Shown in pieces: positions 53,063-63,960 of a stretch of 64,000 nucleotides of DNA (its first letter is position 1; every line of letters begins with the position of its first letter). Where the stretch lies: the NCBI GenBank assembly GCA_051294375.1, contig CM119268.1:19474625-19538624 (forward strand), read 5' to 3'. Both the position numbers and the translations under genes were made by a program. The stretch comes from Paraspadella gotoi (lineage: Eukaryota; Chaetognatha). The notes under the pieces were generated by a model. The model was not told the DNA's origin, made no database searches, and saw only the letters and a program-made list of their open reading frames with translations.

Positions 53063-53215
53063 ATAGTACTATATATAAATATAGCCTACTGCGAAAATTG
53101 AAGAACAAAAAATGATTTTTTTTATAAATTAATGTTTACTGATGGTATGTTGTTCATAATTGACATTTAGAATTTTCGTATGTAACTTTCACTACGCTCT
53201 AGTAAGTATATGCTA

Positions 53216-53530
53216 GCGATACGATAATTCTGTGCATATAAAAATTAAAATACGTTTTAATAATTTGTATATCAAATATAGTTTTAATAAGATTAAAAAA
53301 AAGTGAAGAAAAAGCCTCTTAGGATAAGCTATCAAATAATATTATGACTTTTGGTCTGATGATTACAACGATGACTACAGTGATGACGACGAAAAAACAA
53401 ACACGATGACACTGATGACGACAACAATTGCTACGAATCCGACGACAGAGACGACTGATTTAAACAGAAGACGCGACGACGAAAACGACGACGATGACGA
53501 CGATGCCCTCTAGACTCGAAAACAAACATT
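53216..53530. repeat. AT-rich DNA with GATGACGACG tract
   Basis: GAC/GAT/AAC trinucleotides at about 53370-53510; no gene. Confidence 0.7.
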
Positions 53531-53930
53531 GCGGAACCACCTGATGCTCCTAAACTGAACTCACGAATTTTGAGAAGCAAGAGCACGCGAATCCAATGCC
53601 ATGGTACAATCATAACATCTCATTGCATTACTTTACATTACATAACATTATATTCAATCCGTTGCCCTGCCACAATAATCGTTCCTGATTAAATTACATT
53701 CTGCGCCTTTTTACCGCTTGGAAAAACGTTTTTTTTTCGTCTTCTTTTTTCATTTCTATCTTTCTTTCATCCTCTTTATTACTTTTTTCCTTCCTCTCCT
53801 TTTTCTCTTGGTTTTTCATTCTTTCTTTCTTTTTTTTCGTGAATTGGTCGCCGGTGCCATCTAGGGGGAATGTGGCACCTCAGGTGTTCTAAACTTTATG
53901 ACGCGCGAGAATATGACAAATGATGACAGC
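53531..53930. other. No gene recognised
   Basis: CATTACATTACATAACATTA pentamer-like stretch near 53625-53650 and a pyrimidine tract 53735-53840. Confidence 0.5.
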
Positions 53931-54029
53931 AACGCTATTGCAAAAACACTCTCTCTCCTTCTTCCCTTCTTTACCTATATATTCGACTTATCTTCTTTCT
54001 TCTTTTTTTTCCATACCTCTCTCTATCGC

Positions 54030-54033
54030 GGCT

Positions 54034-54115
<82 letters not shown>

Positions 54116-54255
54116 CAGTTTACAAAAACTTGTATTTGTTCCAGATTAAAAATGTATTTATTTCTCTCTCCCTGTCTTAATCTCTCCTCTCTCTCTCTCT
54201 CTCTTCTCTCTCCTCTCTCTCTCTCCTCTATCTCCTCTCTCTCTCTTTCATCTCC
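54030..54255 (+). repeat. (CT)n arrays
   Basis: Pure CT at 54058-54107 plus impure CT at 54178-54250. Confidence 0.96.
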
Positions 54256-54515
54256 CATCTTTGAATCGCTAGTATTTATGAGTCCATTTCTTCGTCTTGA
54301 TGTTTATGACTTTCGCCTCACGTCTTCCACGAATTTTTTTCTTTGCTGCCCAGAGATCAAAGGACCAAACTTTGCTTCTTCCAAACGACTCGATATTTTC
54401 GGACAGAATTGTAATCATCGTTGTCGTCGTCGTCGTTTTTATCCCATCACCAATAATTTTCGGCCCTATTTTCCCGAAGCGACCCAAATCATCTTTAATT
54501 CGATATTAAATTAGT
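54256..54515. other. No gene; short (GTC)n
   Basis: GTTGTCGTCGTCGTCG at 54420-54436. Confidence 0.5.
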
Positions 54516-54700
54516 TTTTAGTTTTAAAGATTAGCTTAGTGGTTAGGATTGAGGATTAGCTTAGGGGTTAGGTTATGGATTAAAGTTAGGGATTAGGTTA
54601 GTGATTAAGGTTAGAGATTAAGGACTTTGAATTAAGGTTTAGAATTATGGTTAAAGATTAACGATAAAGGTTTAGGTTTAGGTTTAAATTTTGGATTTTA
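54516..54700 (+). repeat. Degenerate TTAGG/GATTAGG repeats
   Basis: GGTTAGGATTGAGGATTAGC-like irregular units, same type as 32590-32860. Confidence 0.65.
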
Positions 54701-54859
54701 AAACGAGGTAAAATATTAAGATTATAATTAAGTTCAGAAATAGGGAGCTTTTGGCAAACCGGATTTTCTCTGTTGTTTGACCCATTCCCTTCTTTCCTCT
54801 CTCTCTTTCATATCCTTCTCTCCAAAAAAGGAAACAATTTTTTTTCTCCTTTTTGCAGA

Positions 54860-55130
54860 ATGGTGGACTTTGATGACGTCATTTAGTCGTCGTCATTTCC
54901 TCAATCGTCGTCATCAACGTCGTCATGGTCGTTGTCTTCTTTACTTCCCCCCGCCCCCCCACATCCGCCGGAAGCGTTCGGCGCGGTCGCTTGGAAACGG
55001 AATTGAAACGAGGCATCGCTCGCTTCTTACGGTTGTTTACGGCTGGACGCCTGCTTGATTGCTTACGTCGACGCTTGTATCGTTGCTTGACGATTACTGG
55101 CGCGTTGCTTGCCTCGCGTCACGTGGTTAT
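54860..55130. other. CpG-rich stretch with CGTCAT repeats
   Basis: TGATGACGTCATTTAG (a full CRE, TGACGTCA) at about 54872, CGTCGTCATTTCC, a C-rich run and then CpG-dense sequence to 55125 (GCGTTCGGCGCGGTCGC). A promoter-like island is possible but no gene is found beside it. Confidence 0.25.
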
Positions 55131-55399
55131 AATTGTTTTTTTGTTTTTTTTGTTTTTTTGTGTGTGTTTGTATACTTCTAACTCAATATTAATCAAATAT
55201 TTTATCCTCTTATTAATATTACGTTTCGTTGACAGGTTTTTGGTTTTCGGCTACCAGTGCATTCTTTTTTTAAACCAATTTCGATGGCGAAATTGAATTG
55301 GGTTTAAACCTCGAATTTGGTTTGTTGGTGACTCGATAGCAAGCCTTCGCCGACTTTCGCTTGTCGATCTCACTTTGTCGCGTCTCTTCGCCTCATTTG

Positions 55400-55512
55400 C
55401 TTCAGTCGCTGTCGTTGTTGTTGTTGTTGTTGTTGTTGTAGTTTTTGTTGCTTCATTATCCTTTTGGCGTTGTGGTCGTTGTTGTTGTGGTCGTTGTTGT
55501 TATTTTCGTTGT
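55400..55512 (+). repeat. (GTT)n microsatellite
   Basis: GTTGTTGTTGTTGTTGTTG run and satellites GGTCGTTGTTGTT. Confidence 0.95.
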
Positions 55513-55684
55513 TGGGCCAATTGAAAAGCTTCAATGTGATGAAGCTTAAATTTTATTTGCCGTTTTTTCCTTAGAAATTAATCTCTTTCTTCTTTTACTA
55601 CACAATGAAAATACTTAAAAAAATTTAATTCATTGTCGAAATTAATAGGATTTCAGACAAGGAAAAGTAGACAATAAACTAGAT

Positions 55685-55945
55685 ATTGTGGTGGTATATT
55701 CACACCGCCTCACGTCCGTCATCCTTCAGCCAAATCCATTGGCTCAGAGGGGGAACACACCATCCCAAGCGTAGTGTTCCATCCACAGTCCTAACGACTT
55801 CCCTCTGCGTTGGCATTGCGAGACCGTCCTAGGGTAACTGCGCCAGTGACTGGGTGCGTCACTGAGGGTCGCAAGCCCCCAAAACCAACAGTAACATGCC
55901 CAATCCCAATGGGCATCACAGGCAACCCGCTTTTGCCATAATATG
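55685..55945 (+). mobile_element. GC-rich candidate SINE, unclassified
   Basis: Starts TGTGGTGGTATATTCACACC, a hairpin layout like the start of family D2 (TGTGGCGA..TTCGCC). TTGGCTCAGAGGGGGAAC is A-box-like and GTGTTCCATCC weakly B-box-like. It ends near GCAACCCGCTTTTGCCA, which parallels the TGGCAAC end of D2. GC-rich against AT-rich flanks. Possibly a relative of family D2. Confidence 0.4.
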
Positions 55946-56209
55946 CTATTTATTGCTGCTTAAAATACTACAGACTATGCATTCTCCCAGCGAAAAATTA
56001 CATAATATTTTCTCCGTTTTTTTATAAAACCTCGTTGTGTTTTTATTATATTAAATATAGTTTTTTTTACATATAGCTTTTCTTTTTTGTCCCTTTTTTT
56101 ACCGCCTACATTTTTTTTATTCTTTCGCTTTAACTCTCAGCGTGGGATAAACACGACAGAATCTCTGGGGAAGAACAAGAACATGGAGGACAAAAACATA
56201 GAGAACAAG

Positions 56210-56348
56210 AAAACCTCTTCTCATCTTTCCTTACTTCTTTTTTTCTCTTTTTTTTCTTTCATTTTTTCTTTCTTTCTTTCCTTATTTTTTTTCATATTTT
56301 CTTTCTTTCATTTCTTTCCTTCTTTAATATTTCCTTTATTTTTGTCTG

Positions 56349-56416
<68 letters not shown>

Positions 56417-56480
56417 ACTTTCTTTGGTTTTATTTCTATCTTTCCTTCTTTATTTCTAGTAACTTTTTTTCATTATTTCT
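56210..56480 (+). repeat. (TTTC)n microsatellite
   Basis: Impure T/C tract with a clean CTTT array at 56352-56415. Confidence 0.95.
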
Positions 56481-56559
56481 TTAAATGTTTTTTTTAAGTT
56501 GTCTGTTGATTATGACACAAAATCACATTGTTAATTCGAATTTTCATTCCTTTTCTTCC

Positions 56560-56952
56560 TCTTTATTCTATCTAACCCTCTCTCTCTTCACTTGTTTTGT
56601 CTGTTTTTCTCCTATTCTTTCGTTCCACATCTCTCTCTCTTCCTCTTCCTCTCTCTCGCCTTTTTTTTTTTTTCTCATCTCTCTCTCTCTCGCTCATCTC
56701 TACTCTCTCTCTCCTCCTCTCTCTCTCTCTCTCGTCTCTCTCTCTTCCTTTCCTTTCCATTCCGCCCTCATTCTTCAGTGTTCAACAATCAATTTTCTCT
56801 CCCAGACTTTTTTCTATATTTTCTTTTTGCCCTTCTTTCCATCTCATTTCTTTTTTTATCCTTTCCTCTCTTTTTTCATCACATCCCCCCAAAAATATTT
56901 TCATCGAATTTCACTAAATTCCCCTTATTTTACTATTTCCCATGTTAGGAGC
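56560..56952 (+). repeat. Pyrimidine-rich CT/TTTC tract up to gap
   Basis: CTCTCTCTCGCT and TTTCCTTTCC sequence; Ser/Leu/Phe frames only. Confidence 0.85.
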
Positions 56953-57164
56953 NNNNNNNNNNNNNNNNNNNNNNNNNNNNNNNNNNNNNNNNNNNNNNNN
57001 NNNNNNNNNNNNNNNNNNNNNNNNNNNNNNNNNNNNNNNNNNNNNNNNNNNNNNNNNNNNNNNNNNNNNNNNNNNNNNNNNNNNNNNNNNNNNNNNNNNN
57101 NNNNNNNNNNNNNNNNNNNNNNNNNNNNNNNNNNNNNNNNNNNNNNNNNNNNNNNNNNNNNNNN
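56953..57164. other. Assembly gap (212 N)
   Basis: N run. Confidence 0.99.
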
Positions 57165-57199
57165 ATAGATAGAGAAAGAGATCGAGAGAGTTTCTAATT

Positions 57200-57425
57200 T
57201 TATCTTTTTTCGTTGGTTTGCAGCCTCTTTCTGGATCCTACGTTACGTTAATTTGAAGGACGAAGGGCCTCTGCTGACAATCAAAACTAATCAGGACGAA
57301 GGGCATCAAAACCAATCAGAGTCTCATTATAGCATGGAGAGGCTTGGATAGTGGGCGGGGGATAGAAGGGGAAGGTGGTGGGAGGGTGGAAGAATGTGGT
57401 CGTAGGGAAAGTTAGTCAATATGAA
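57200..57425 (+). promoter_or_regulatory. Possible promoter-like segment: CCAAT and GC boxes, 38-bp duplication
   Basis: GGACGAAGGGC occurs at about 57258 and 57295, each followed by AATCARAACYAATCA-like sequence. The second gives ACCAATCAGAG, a CCAAT box. About 40 bp on, GTGGGCGGGGG is a GC box. TTTTTCGTTGGTTTGCAG at 57208 has the form of a 3' splice acceptor. Evidence is motif-based only and no open frame follows. Confidence 0.28.
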
Positions 57426-57489
57426 GATGACAAGAGCACTGTTTTCGGAAAGCGCCTTATTTCTGAACCTTAATCTCAATACTTAATCC

Positions 57490-57852
57490 TTACGTCGCAA
57501 TGCAAGATAAAAGCTAAAAGGGAGTTTCNNNNNNNNNNNNNNNNNNNNNNNNNNNNNNNNNNNNNNNNNNNNNNNNNNNNNNNNNNNNNNNNNNNNNNNN
57601 NNNNNNNNNNNNNNNNNNNNNNNNNNNNNNNNNNNNNNNNNNNNNNNNNNNNNNNNNNNNNNNNNNNNNNNNNNNNNNNNNNNNNNNNNNNNNNNNNNNN
57701 NNNNNNNNNNNNNNNNNNNNNNNNNNNNNNNNNNNNNNNNNNNNNNNNNNNNNNNNNNNNNNNNNNNNNNNNNNNNNNNNNNNNNNNNNNNNNNNNNNNN
57801 NNNNNNNNNNNNNNGAACTCTCTTTCAGCTTTTAGCTTGCATTGCGTCTTAC
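57490..57852. repeat. Inverted repeat flanking a 286-N gap
   Basis: ACGTCGCAATGCAAGATAAA plus AGCTAAAAGGGAGTTTC (57492-57528) is mirrored by GAACTCTCTTTCAGCTTTTA plus GCTTGCATTGCGTC (57815-57848). The N run (57529-57814) is the loop. Either a foldback element or a read-through artefact like that at 1.8-16.2 kb. Confidence 0.85.
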
Positions 57853-57926
57853 CCTCATATATAAACCTTAAAACTGATTAATATCTGATGATTTGGCCGG
57901 AAATGAACTGAAAGAAGAGATGAAAT

Positions 57927-57960
<34 letters not shown>

Positions 57961-58008
57961 TCTCTCTTCTCACTCTTTCTCTCTCCTCTCTCTCTCTCTC
58001 TCTCTCCC
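57927..58008 (+). repeat. (CT)n arrays
   Basis: CT run interrupted by TTCTCTC and CACTCTTT. Confidence 0.95.
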
Positions 58009-58319
58009 GTAAGTTCTCGATAAAGTACACTGCGGCGCAAAAAACAAGAAGACACTTCTTTTCACACCGAAAAACACTAGTATTGGATGGATGAATTTTA
58101 CTGAGATATAGAAACATAAAACGAAGCATATTAAAAGATAGAGGTCCCATTAAAATCGGTCAAAGCGTCAGAAAGTTATAGAACGTCAAAGTCTATTGGT
58201 ACAAAACATCTGACGAGAATAAATTAATTTTAATCAAGAAGAGTCTCAAACTTTTCCTTAATATAATATATTTATAAAGTTTGATAGGAGATTAACGAAA
58301 AAAAATCATTTTTTAACAA

Positions 58320-58400
58320 CATTTTGTTTTTATTTTTGCAAACAAAAATCGGACATGTTTCGACTCTAAGGGATTTCGAATTGTCTACCAATATATTTAT
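58320..58400 (-). ncRNA. Decayed hammerhead-like motif (copy E)
   Basis: The minus strand retains AGAGTCGAAACATGTCC and the downstream AATAAAAACAAAAT block of the family, but the CTGATGA core has degraded. Recognisable as a relic of motifs A to C. Confidence 0.4.
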
Positions 58401-59130
58401 AATATGGAATTGGCTGAATAAATTCAGCATCAAATATCTGTAAGGATAGGTGTTAACCATTTTCAACCTAAATCAAATTAAAATAAGTAGGGAAACTATA
58501 TAGAAAAACAATCTGTTAAAAATAAAAGGAAAAGCAGTTGAGTAATAACTTACCCAAGGATAATTTCAAAGTTTTTTCACATCAAAGTTTTTTGCCTTAT
58601 GACATCTCGTGTTAAAGCAGACTAATATAAAATAAACTCTTACAGTTATATTGAAATTTTTTTTTATCATAAAATTTCGTTTTGATTTTGAGATAATTTT
58701 AAAAAAATCGATTGTTTTCAATATATATTATTAAAATGCTATATTTGGCAGCAATTAACTAAATATTTTTATCGAAAAGTAATGAAAATTTATTGTGAAC
58801 CCTTTTATATGTTTAATTCCATTATGATTTTGTCAATTTTATATTGTAAACATCAGTCAGAAAAAGAAATATCATCAATGCTATCCTTTGGAAATAATTT
58901 TTTCCCAATTCCGTTTTGAGACTCTGACTTTAAAGTCTTGCTATATTCTACTGCCCGAACTAATTAAAATTTTTTGGGTACCAATCGATAGCTCTTTAAA
59001 AGAGCTATACTATATTTTCTCAAAATTAAAAAAGAAATAGTGGTGCATTTAAAGCTACCTAGTCTAGTGGCTTTTTTTTGAGGTAGTTTAAATAAGTAGC
59101 CTAAAGATCTTCTCCTCTTTTCAATATCAA
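58401..59130. other. AT-rich DNA, nothing recognised
   Basis: AAAGAGCTATACTATATTTT near 58998 with TAGCTCTTTAAAAGAGCTAT is a small palindrome; no gene. Confidence 0.5.
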
Positions 59131-59147
59131 TATCAATATCGCTCTCT

Positions 59148-59180
59148 CGTCGTTGTCGTCGTCGTCGTTGTTATTTGTTA
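59148..59180 (+). repeat. (CGT)n microsatellite
   Basis: CGTCGTTGTCGTCGTCGTCG. Confidence 0.9.
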
Positions 59181-59283
59181 TTTTTATTGTTGTAGTGTAA
59201 GCGTTGACTCTTTTTCTTTCTTTTTAACAGAAATTGAATTCGAAGATTCAAAAGCGAAAGAAAACAGATCGGTTCAGATTCTT

Positions 59284-59382
59284 TCCTCTCTCTCCTCTCT
59301 CTCTCTCTCTCTCGTCTCTCTCTCTCTCTCTCCTCTCTCACTCTCTCTCTCTCTCTCTCTTTCTCTTTCTCTCTCTCCTCGC
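59284..59382 (+). repeat. (CT)n array
   Basis: CT repeat with CGTCTC and TTTCTC interruptions. Confidence 0.95.
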
Positions 59383-59491
59383 TAACAGATGCTAAAGAAA
59401 CGGTCGATTACCGTTTGGAGGGTTTCCAGGCGGTGGAAAAGTGACGAGGAAAAATGAGGAAGGTGAGAAAGGTTTGTTGGCGCGAAGAAAT

Positions 59492-59501
59492 AGTGAGAGA
59501 G

Positions 59502-59571
<70 letters not shown>

Positions 59572-59575
59572 GAAG
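59492..59575 (+). repeat. (GA)n microsatellite
   Basis: GA run with one GCGA interruption. Facing the (CT)n about 110 bp upstream, it could form a hairpin. Confidence 0.96.
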
Positions 59576-59579
59576 CAGA

Positions 59580-60239
59580 AGGCGGAATTCGAGAAGCGAC
59601 GAGGATCAGTTCGTTCTTTCTCTGATCCAGGATTCTTCCTTCTCTCTCCGTTGGCGTGTCGGGTTTCTCGGGGAAATAATTTGACTTCGAGAAAAAGAAA
59701 CAAAAACAAGAGAATAACTTTAACAAGAGTAAAAAAGAACGAAAATAATAGAACAATTCGTTATGAGATTTTGCTGTGCCATATACGAAACGACCGTTAA
59801 GAATAAAAAGAAAAAAGTACAACAGACCACCAACCATAAAACTAATCCCATAACAGGAACAGATCAACATCATCATGGTCATTACCATTGTCGTCATCAT
59901 CGTCATCTTGGTTGACTTTCCCGTTATAATTAACCCAAATAAAAAAAAAGGGAAACGAATAAAGTGGAATTTATCTTTCGGTTTTTATGATAATAATTAC
60001 ATAATCTCTCGAACATACTAACTAGGGCAAGGAAGTAATAAAAACCTTGTGTTTTATACATTAGGGTGAAGTGAAAAGTTTTGGAAATCAAAAATTTAGC
60101 GTTTATATCTTGAAAATAATACATATTAGTAATACTAATACTGTAATTATTTTTTTTTACAAATATAGTAGCCTCAGTCAGCTTATTTTGTATATAGTAT
60201 ACTACCACTTATATATGTCAAATTTTATAAATGTTTTAA
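59580..60239. other. No gene recognised
   Basis: Mixed to AT-rich; short (ATC) cluster at 59870-59910. Confidence 0.5.
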
Positions 60240-60728
60240 AGCCGGTCATGGCTCGATATTGATTCGGGTCAGCTTCTTTGTGCGTCGTCGTCGTCGGCGT
60301 CACGCTTTTTTGTAATAAAAACTACTACGCTTTTATAGTTTTGGCTGGACTTACCGGTTTTTTATTTAATTAAAATTATTATAATTACGATGAAGGTTTA
60401 TAAAAGTGTGCGATCATAGTAAGTTAATTAGATATGGCTTCCTCATCTTGAAATAGCTCTGATATTTTCTTATTACATTTGGATTTAAGTATTTTTTTGT
60501 TTGAATTTCCACTTCATTTTGATTTACTGCAATATGCAAATATGAGATTATAGTACTCATTATAGTATCCAAATTAGTATATAGAAATGCTTAATCTAAT
60601 TTACAATATTGCAGTATATTATATATTGATAGATGAAATTAAAAAATTTTTTTAATCTATAATAAAAGTGGGAAACTAAAGGAACTTTTTAATGAAGAAG
60701 CTATATCTTTAATTTTAATACAAAAAAA
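60240..60728 (-). mobile_element. Foldback family D with GTC microsatellite
   Basis: GCCGGTCATGGCTCGATATT, TCGTCGTCGTCGGCGTCACG, AGTTTTGGCTGGACTTACCG, AGTGTGCGATCATAGTAAGT, AGATATGGCTTCCTCATC, and the mirrored GAAGCTATATCTTTAATTTT at the far end. Closest relative is 26840-27262, in the same orientation. Confidence 0.6.
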
Positions 60729-60904
60729 ATAAAATCTTTTACAAAGCTGACGATTGGAAAAATTGGAAAATTTTCCAATTGTAACATTGTAACATATTTT
60801 TTTTGCCTTTCTTTATTTCTTTAAATATATATATAATTATTTCTGTTTTCTGCAACACGAGTTCATGCTCTGGCAGTGACTGTACAGCGGCCTTTCCAGC
60901 AGCT

Positions 60905-60990
60905 GTCCAGCTTTTGTCTCTCTCTGTTTCTCTCTCTTCTCTCTCTTCTCTCATCTCTCTCTCTCTGTCCTTTCTCTCTCTGTACAATCG
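60905..60990 (+). repeat. Impure (CT)n
   Basis: TCTCTCTGTTTCTCTC and related. Confidence 0.85.
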
Positions 60991-61137
60991 TTCGTTTTTT
61001 TAAAATAATATATTATTTTCTTTCTTCTAAAAACTTATTCTCGCTATTTTTTTTCAATACAAAATCTCCCAAATTACAAATCCGAGATTTTTCGTGGATT
61101 CATTTTAGAAAAAAGGGAAGAATAACTTATAATGCAG

Positions 61138-61208
61138 GCAATGTCACATTTACATCAACTTGCTGCTGTACAAATACCTGCTATATGTCCGGCAATTGCG
61201 CGGATTAA
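61138..61208 (+). CDS. Very weak candidate terminal exon, Cys-rich peptide
   Basis: After an AG at 61136-61137 (context AATGCAG, but a poor pyrimidine tract) an open frame of 23 codons ends in TAA at 61206-61208. It holds five Cys in the pattern C-C-C-x3-C-x5-C, plus an N-linked glycosylation-type Asn-Val-Thr, a composition unlike the simple-repeat frames around it. No family is recognised, no upstream exon is found, and the preceding 60 bp is duplicated at 61965-62020, so the site may lie in a repeat. Listed only because nothing else in the window looks as much like secreted-protein coding sequence. Confidence 0.12.
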
Positions 61209-62060
61209 TTTAATTTTTTTTTTTTATTGACGTAAACTGACATAAAACAACAACGATCCAAATTGATATAACTACATTCAATGACATGACACAATGACGT
61301 GATGAATAAAGGACCAAACATGACTTAAATGAGGTAAATGATATAAAATGACAAAACATGATTAAAATTACTTAAGGACGCAATATAATAAAATGACATA
61401 AAGGGATCAAATGTAACTATTAATTTAATTGCATATATAATTTTCTAAAAAAAAATAATTTTATTTGTTTTTGTTTATTATTGTAACTTTGGACCGGTCG
61501 GCCCACTATTGGCAAATTATATCTAAAATAGGAGTTGAGAAGAGAGATATAGTCAAATTAAACATTACTTTTTTTGTTATTCTGATAATTTTTACAATTT
61601 TAAATTTGTAAATTTTTTTTAGTGTATATATTTATTCATTTTTATCTTTTTTTAAAATAATAATTATTTGAGGTGGGATAAATATTTATAAATTAGTTAA
61701 ATATGCAAATATGAAATTTGACCTCGGTCTGGTTTCTTCTTAAAAAAAAGAACAATCTAAAATTTCATTCAAGATTAAAACTTTTTTTAGAAAGGAAAAG
61801 AGTTGGTCCCTACTCAGATTCGTCGAAAAACAAGTTCAGCCGGCTGCGGTCCAGCGTCTCGTTATCTTTTCTCTCTCTCTCTCTTCTCTCTTCTCCTTCT
61901 CTCTCTCTCTCTCTTGCTCTTCTTTTTTTTTCTTCTTTATTCCGCCATTGATTCCGCGCTTGTTTCTCTAATACAAAATCCCAAATTTACATCCGATATG
62001 TTGTGGATTTTTTTTCTAAAAATTCTGATTATTTTTATATAAACGATGAGTGTAAATGAC
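61209..62060. other. AT-rich DNA with ATGACATAAA-like repeats; no gene
   Basis: Degenerate AAATGACATAAA units at 61270-61410; a CT tract at 61868-61925; AATACAAAATCCCAAATTTA near 61970 repeats the segment near 61060. Confidence 0.55.
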
Positions 62061-62640
62061 CGATGCCTCTCTCCTCTCCTCTTCTCTCTCTCTCCTCTCT
62101 CTCTCTCTCTTCTTCTCTTCTCATTTCATACACGCAATTTGTTTGGTTATTATACATGAATGCATCATCGCGTCAATGAATTTTGAACTATTATCGATCA
62201 ATGAATGATTATATCATCAACATCTATGAATGATTATCATCACATCATAATGAAATGAACTATATCGCATCAATCATTTGATTACATCACATCAGTTATT
62301 TTTTATCTGCATTCAATTATTGTTCCATTTTTTTACACCATAAGGAACCAATTTTAATTCTGTATTTAATTTTAATTAATTTAATGTTTATCGTTTAATA
62401 ACTTTCTCTTTGTCTCTCCTATTTTAATGTTTTTGGCTTAACTTAGACTGTTCTTGTTTGTTTGCTTGTGTCATGATGACTTCTACTGAATTCAACCTCG
62501 TTGATTATTCGAATAAAGATCGACCTATACAGCTCACGTATATTGTGCCCTTCATTGCCAATATTTTAGCTTCACCATCGGAAGCCAGGCACGTCCCTTA
62601 TCTTTTAAGACGCTCGCGAATTTTTTTTTCTATTCATTCT
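62061..62640. other. CT tract and ATCA-rich DNA; no gene
   Basis: CT at 62068-62120, then GAATGATTATCATCACATC-type degenerate repeats to 62300. A 71-codon frame at 62458-62673 is not recognised. Confidence 0.5.
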
Positions 62641-62985
62641 GAGAACAGATTCAGATTCCTCGTAAAAAGTTGATAAAAGAAATTATAAATATTTTTCAAA
62701 AATTATGTCATTAAGTAGGTTAAAATTATAAAAAAAACTATATTTTTAAGCTGAAAATTAAAAATCCGCGTCTTAAATATAGTTTTTTACATTTTTAACC
62801 AACAAAATTTTTAAAAAAGAATTATACTTTCTTATATCTACTTTTTGCAAGGAATCCAAATCCGATATAAAATTTTAAAAAAATTGTATTTTGAAATTTT
62901 AGCCTATTATATACTTATTACTATATATAAATATAGCTTACTAGTGCCCACTAATGTATAAAATTGAAAAGTAAATTTACCAAAG
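62640..62985 (+). mobile_element. Foldback element F, partial copy
   Basis: CAGATTCAGATTCCTCGTAA and TTAAGTAGGTTAAAATT against CAAGGAATCCAAATCCGAT, ending in ATATATAAATATAGCTTACT. Matches the inner part of 38560-38900; the left inner arm is lost. Confidence 0.6.
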
Positions 62986-63290
62986 TATTTTTATTGGTTT
63001 TTATTTTCATGTTTTATATGCTAAATTTTAATTTTATAAAATTTTATCATTTTCACATCCCTCTAGTATACAAGTTCCCTATATTTCCAGAAGACAACAC
63101 TAACAGCCCACTTTCATTAAGAAAATATTTTTTTTTAGATTTAGATTATCTAAAACAAAAAATAATGAAAAAATAATAATACTAATAAAAAAAATATAGA
63201 ATTTGTAATAAATAATTTCAATGAATATCTTAAAATCTAAAACTTCAAATAGTAATTTTGCAATTTTCCTATTATATTCATCGACCAAGA
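62986..63290. other. AT-rich DNA, nothing recognised
   Basis: No repeat match or open frame of note. Confidence 0.5.
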
Positions 63291-63307
63291 AATTTTGATA
63301 ACAATAT

Positions 63308-63350
63308 CGACGACGACAGTCACAACAACAACAACAACTACAACGACAAC
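63308..63350 (+). repeat. (AAC)n-rich tract
   Basis: ACAACAACAACAACTACAAC. Confidence 0.9.
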
Positions 63351-63419
63351 AACTAATCGAAGTTGCGAAAAGAAAATCGAGCCAAAAATAATAAAGAGAA
63401 GTCGATTCGACGCAGAAAT

Positions 63420-63515
63420 TGGCAGCGTTATTGCCGTCGGCTTGGTCGCCTGGAGGCGACAGCTTCGGCCGCGGCAGCAGCAGCGGCAGCGGTGGCAGCA
63501 GCGATGGTGAGGAAG
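63420..63515 (+). repeat. GC-rich (GCAGCG)n tract
   Basis: GCGGCAGCAGCAGCGGCAGC within a CpG-rich block. ATGGTGAGG near 63502 resembles a splice donor, but no exon upstream is convincing because the open frame is a poly-Thr then Arg/Gln repeat. Confidence 0.75.
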
Positions 63516-63689
63516 TAAAAACGTAACGACCTCTCACAAATAGGAACTATTACCATCTGGTCCATTTGATTTCGTTTAACAGAAATGAATTAATTATAGG
63601 TGGCCTCCACCGTCACAAGATCAAAAGATCTAGTGAGATACCAATCAGCAAAATTCTGCTTTTTATATCATGAAACTTTGCAAAGCTAA

Positions 63690-63860
63690 AAAAAAGCAGA
63701 CGCGGTACTATATATTTACTATAAAATTAAAATCAAAAGGGGCAGGGGTAAAAAACTTTAGTCATGATGTCTACTTTCCGGTAGAAGAAGAATTTTTAAA
63801 TAAATTTCAAATTTAATATCTTGTTGCTATCGAAATTACTATATTACTATATAATGAATA
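63690..63860 (+). repeat. AT-rich repeat family E fragment
   Basis: AAACTTTAGTCATGATGTCT, ACTTTCCGGTAGAAGAA and TTGTTGCTATCGAAATTACT match 42380-42485. Confidence 0.7.
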
Positions 63861-63861
63861 A

Positions 63862-63960
63862 AACCAAGTTGAGCAAACAATGTCGGATCTGCCTACAATA
63901 ATTAATATAATTATTAATCATTAATTAATTAAATTAATTTTAATATGTAATAATTAATTT
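63862..63960 (+). mobile_element. Element left end H8 (Helentron/pearl-like)
   Basis: GAGCAAACAATG and TCGGATCTGCCTACAATAAT, followed by TTAAT repeats. The rest lies beyond the window or is absent. Confidence 0.6.

Larger units (their letters stand above)
51915..53215 (-). mobile_element. Foldback element F, copy interrupted by two nested SINEs
   Basis: Inverted relative to 38405-39025. Outer arm AGTGAGGAACAAACAACAAT on the left and GTATGTTGTTCATAATTGAC then GTAACTTTCACTACGC on the right; inner arms ACGCAGTAGGCCATATTTAT (52283) and ATATAAATATAGCCTACTGC (about 53071). Removing 52040-52271 and 52674-53068 leaves about 670 bp, close to the length of the uninterrupted copy. Confidence 0.75.
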
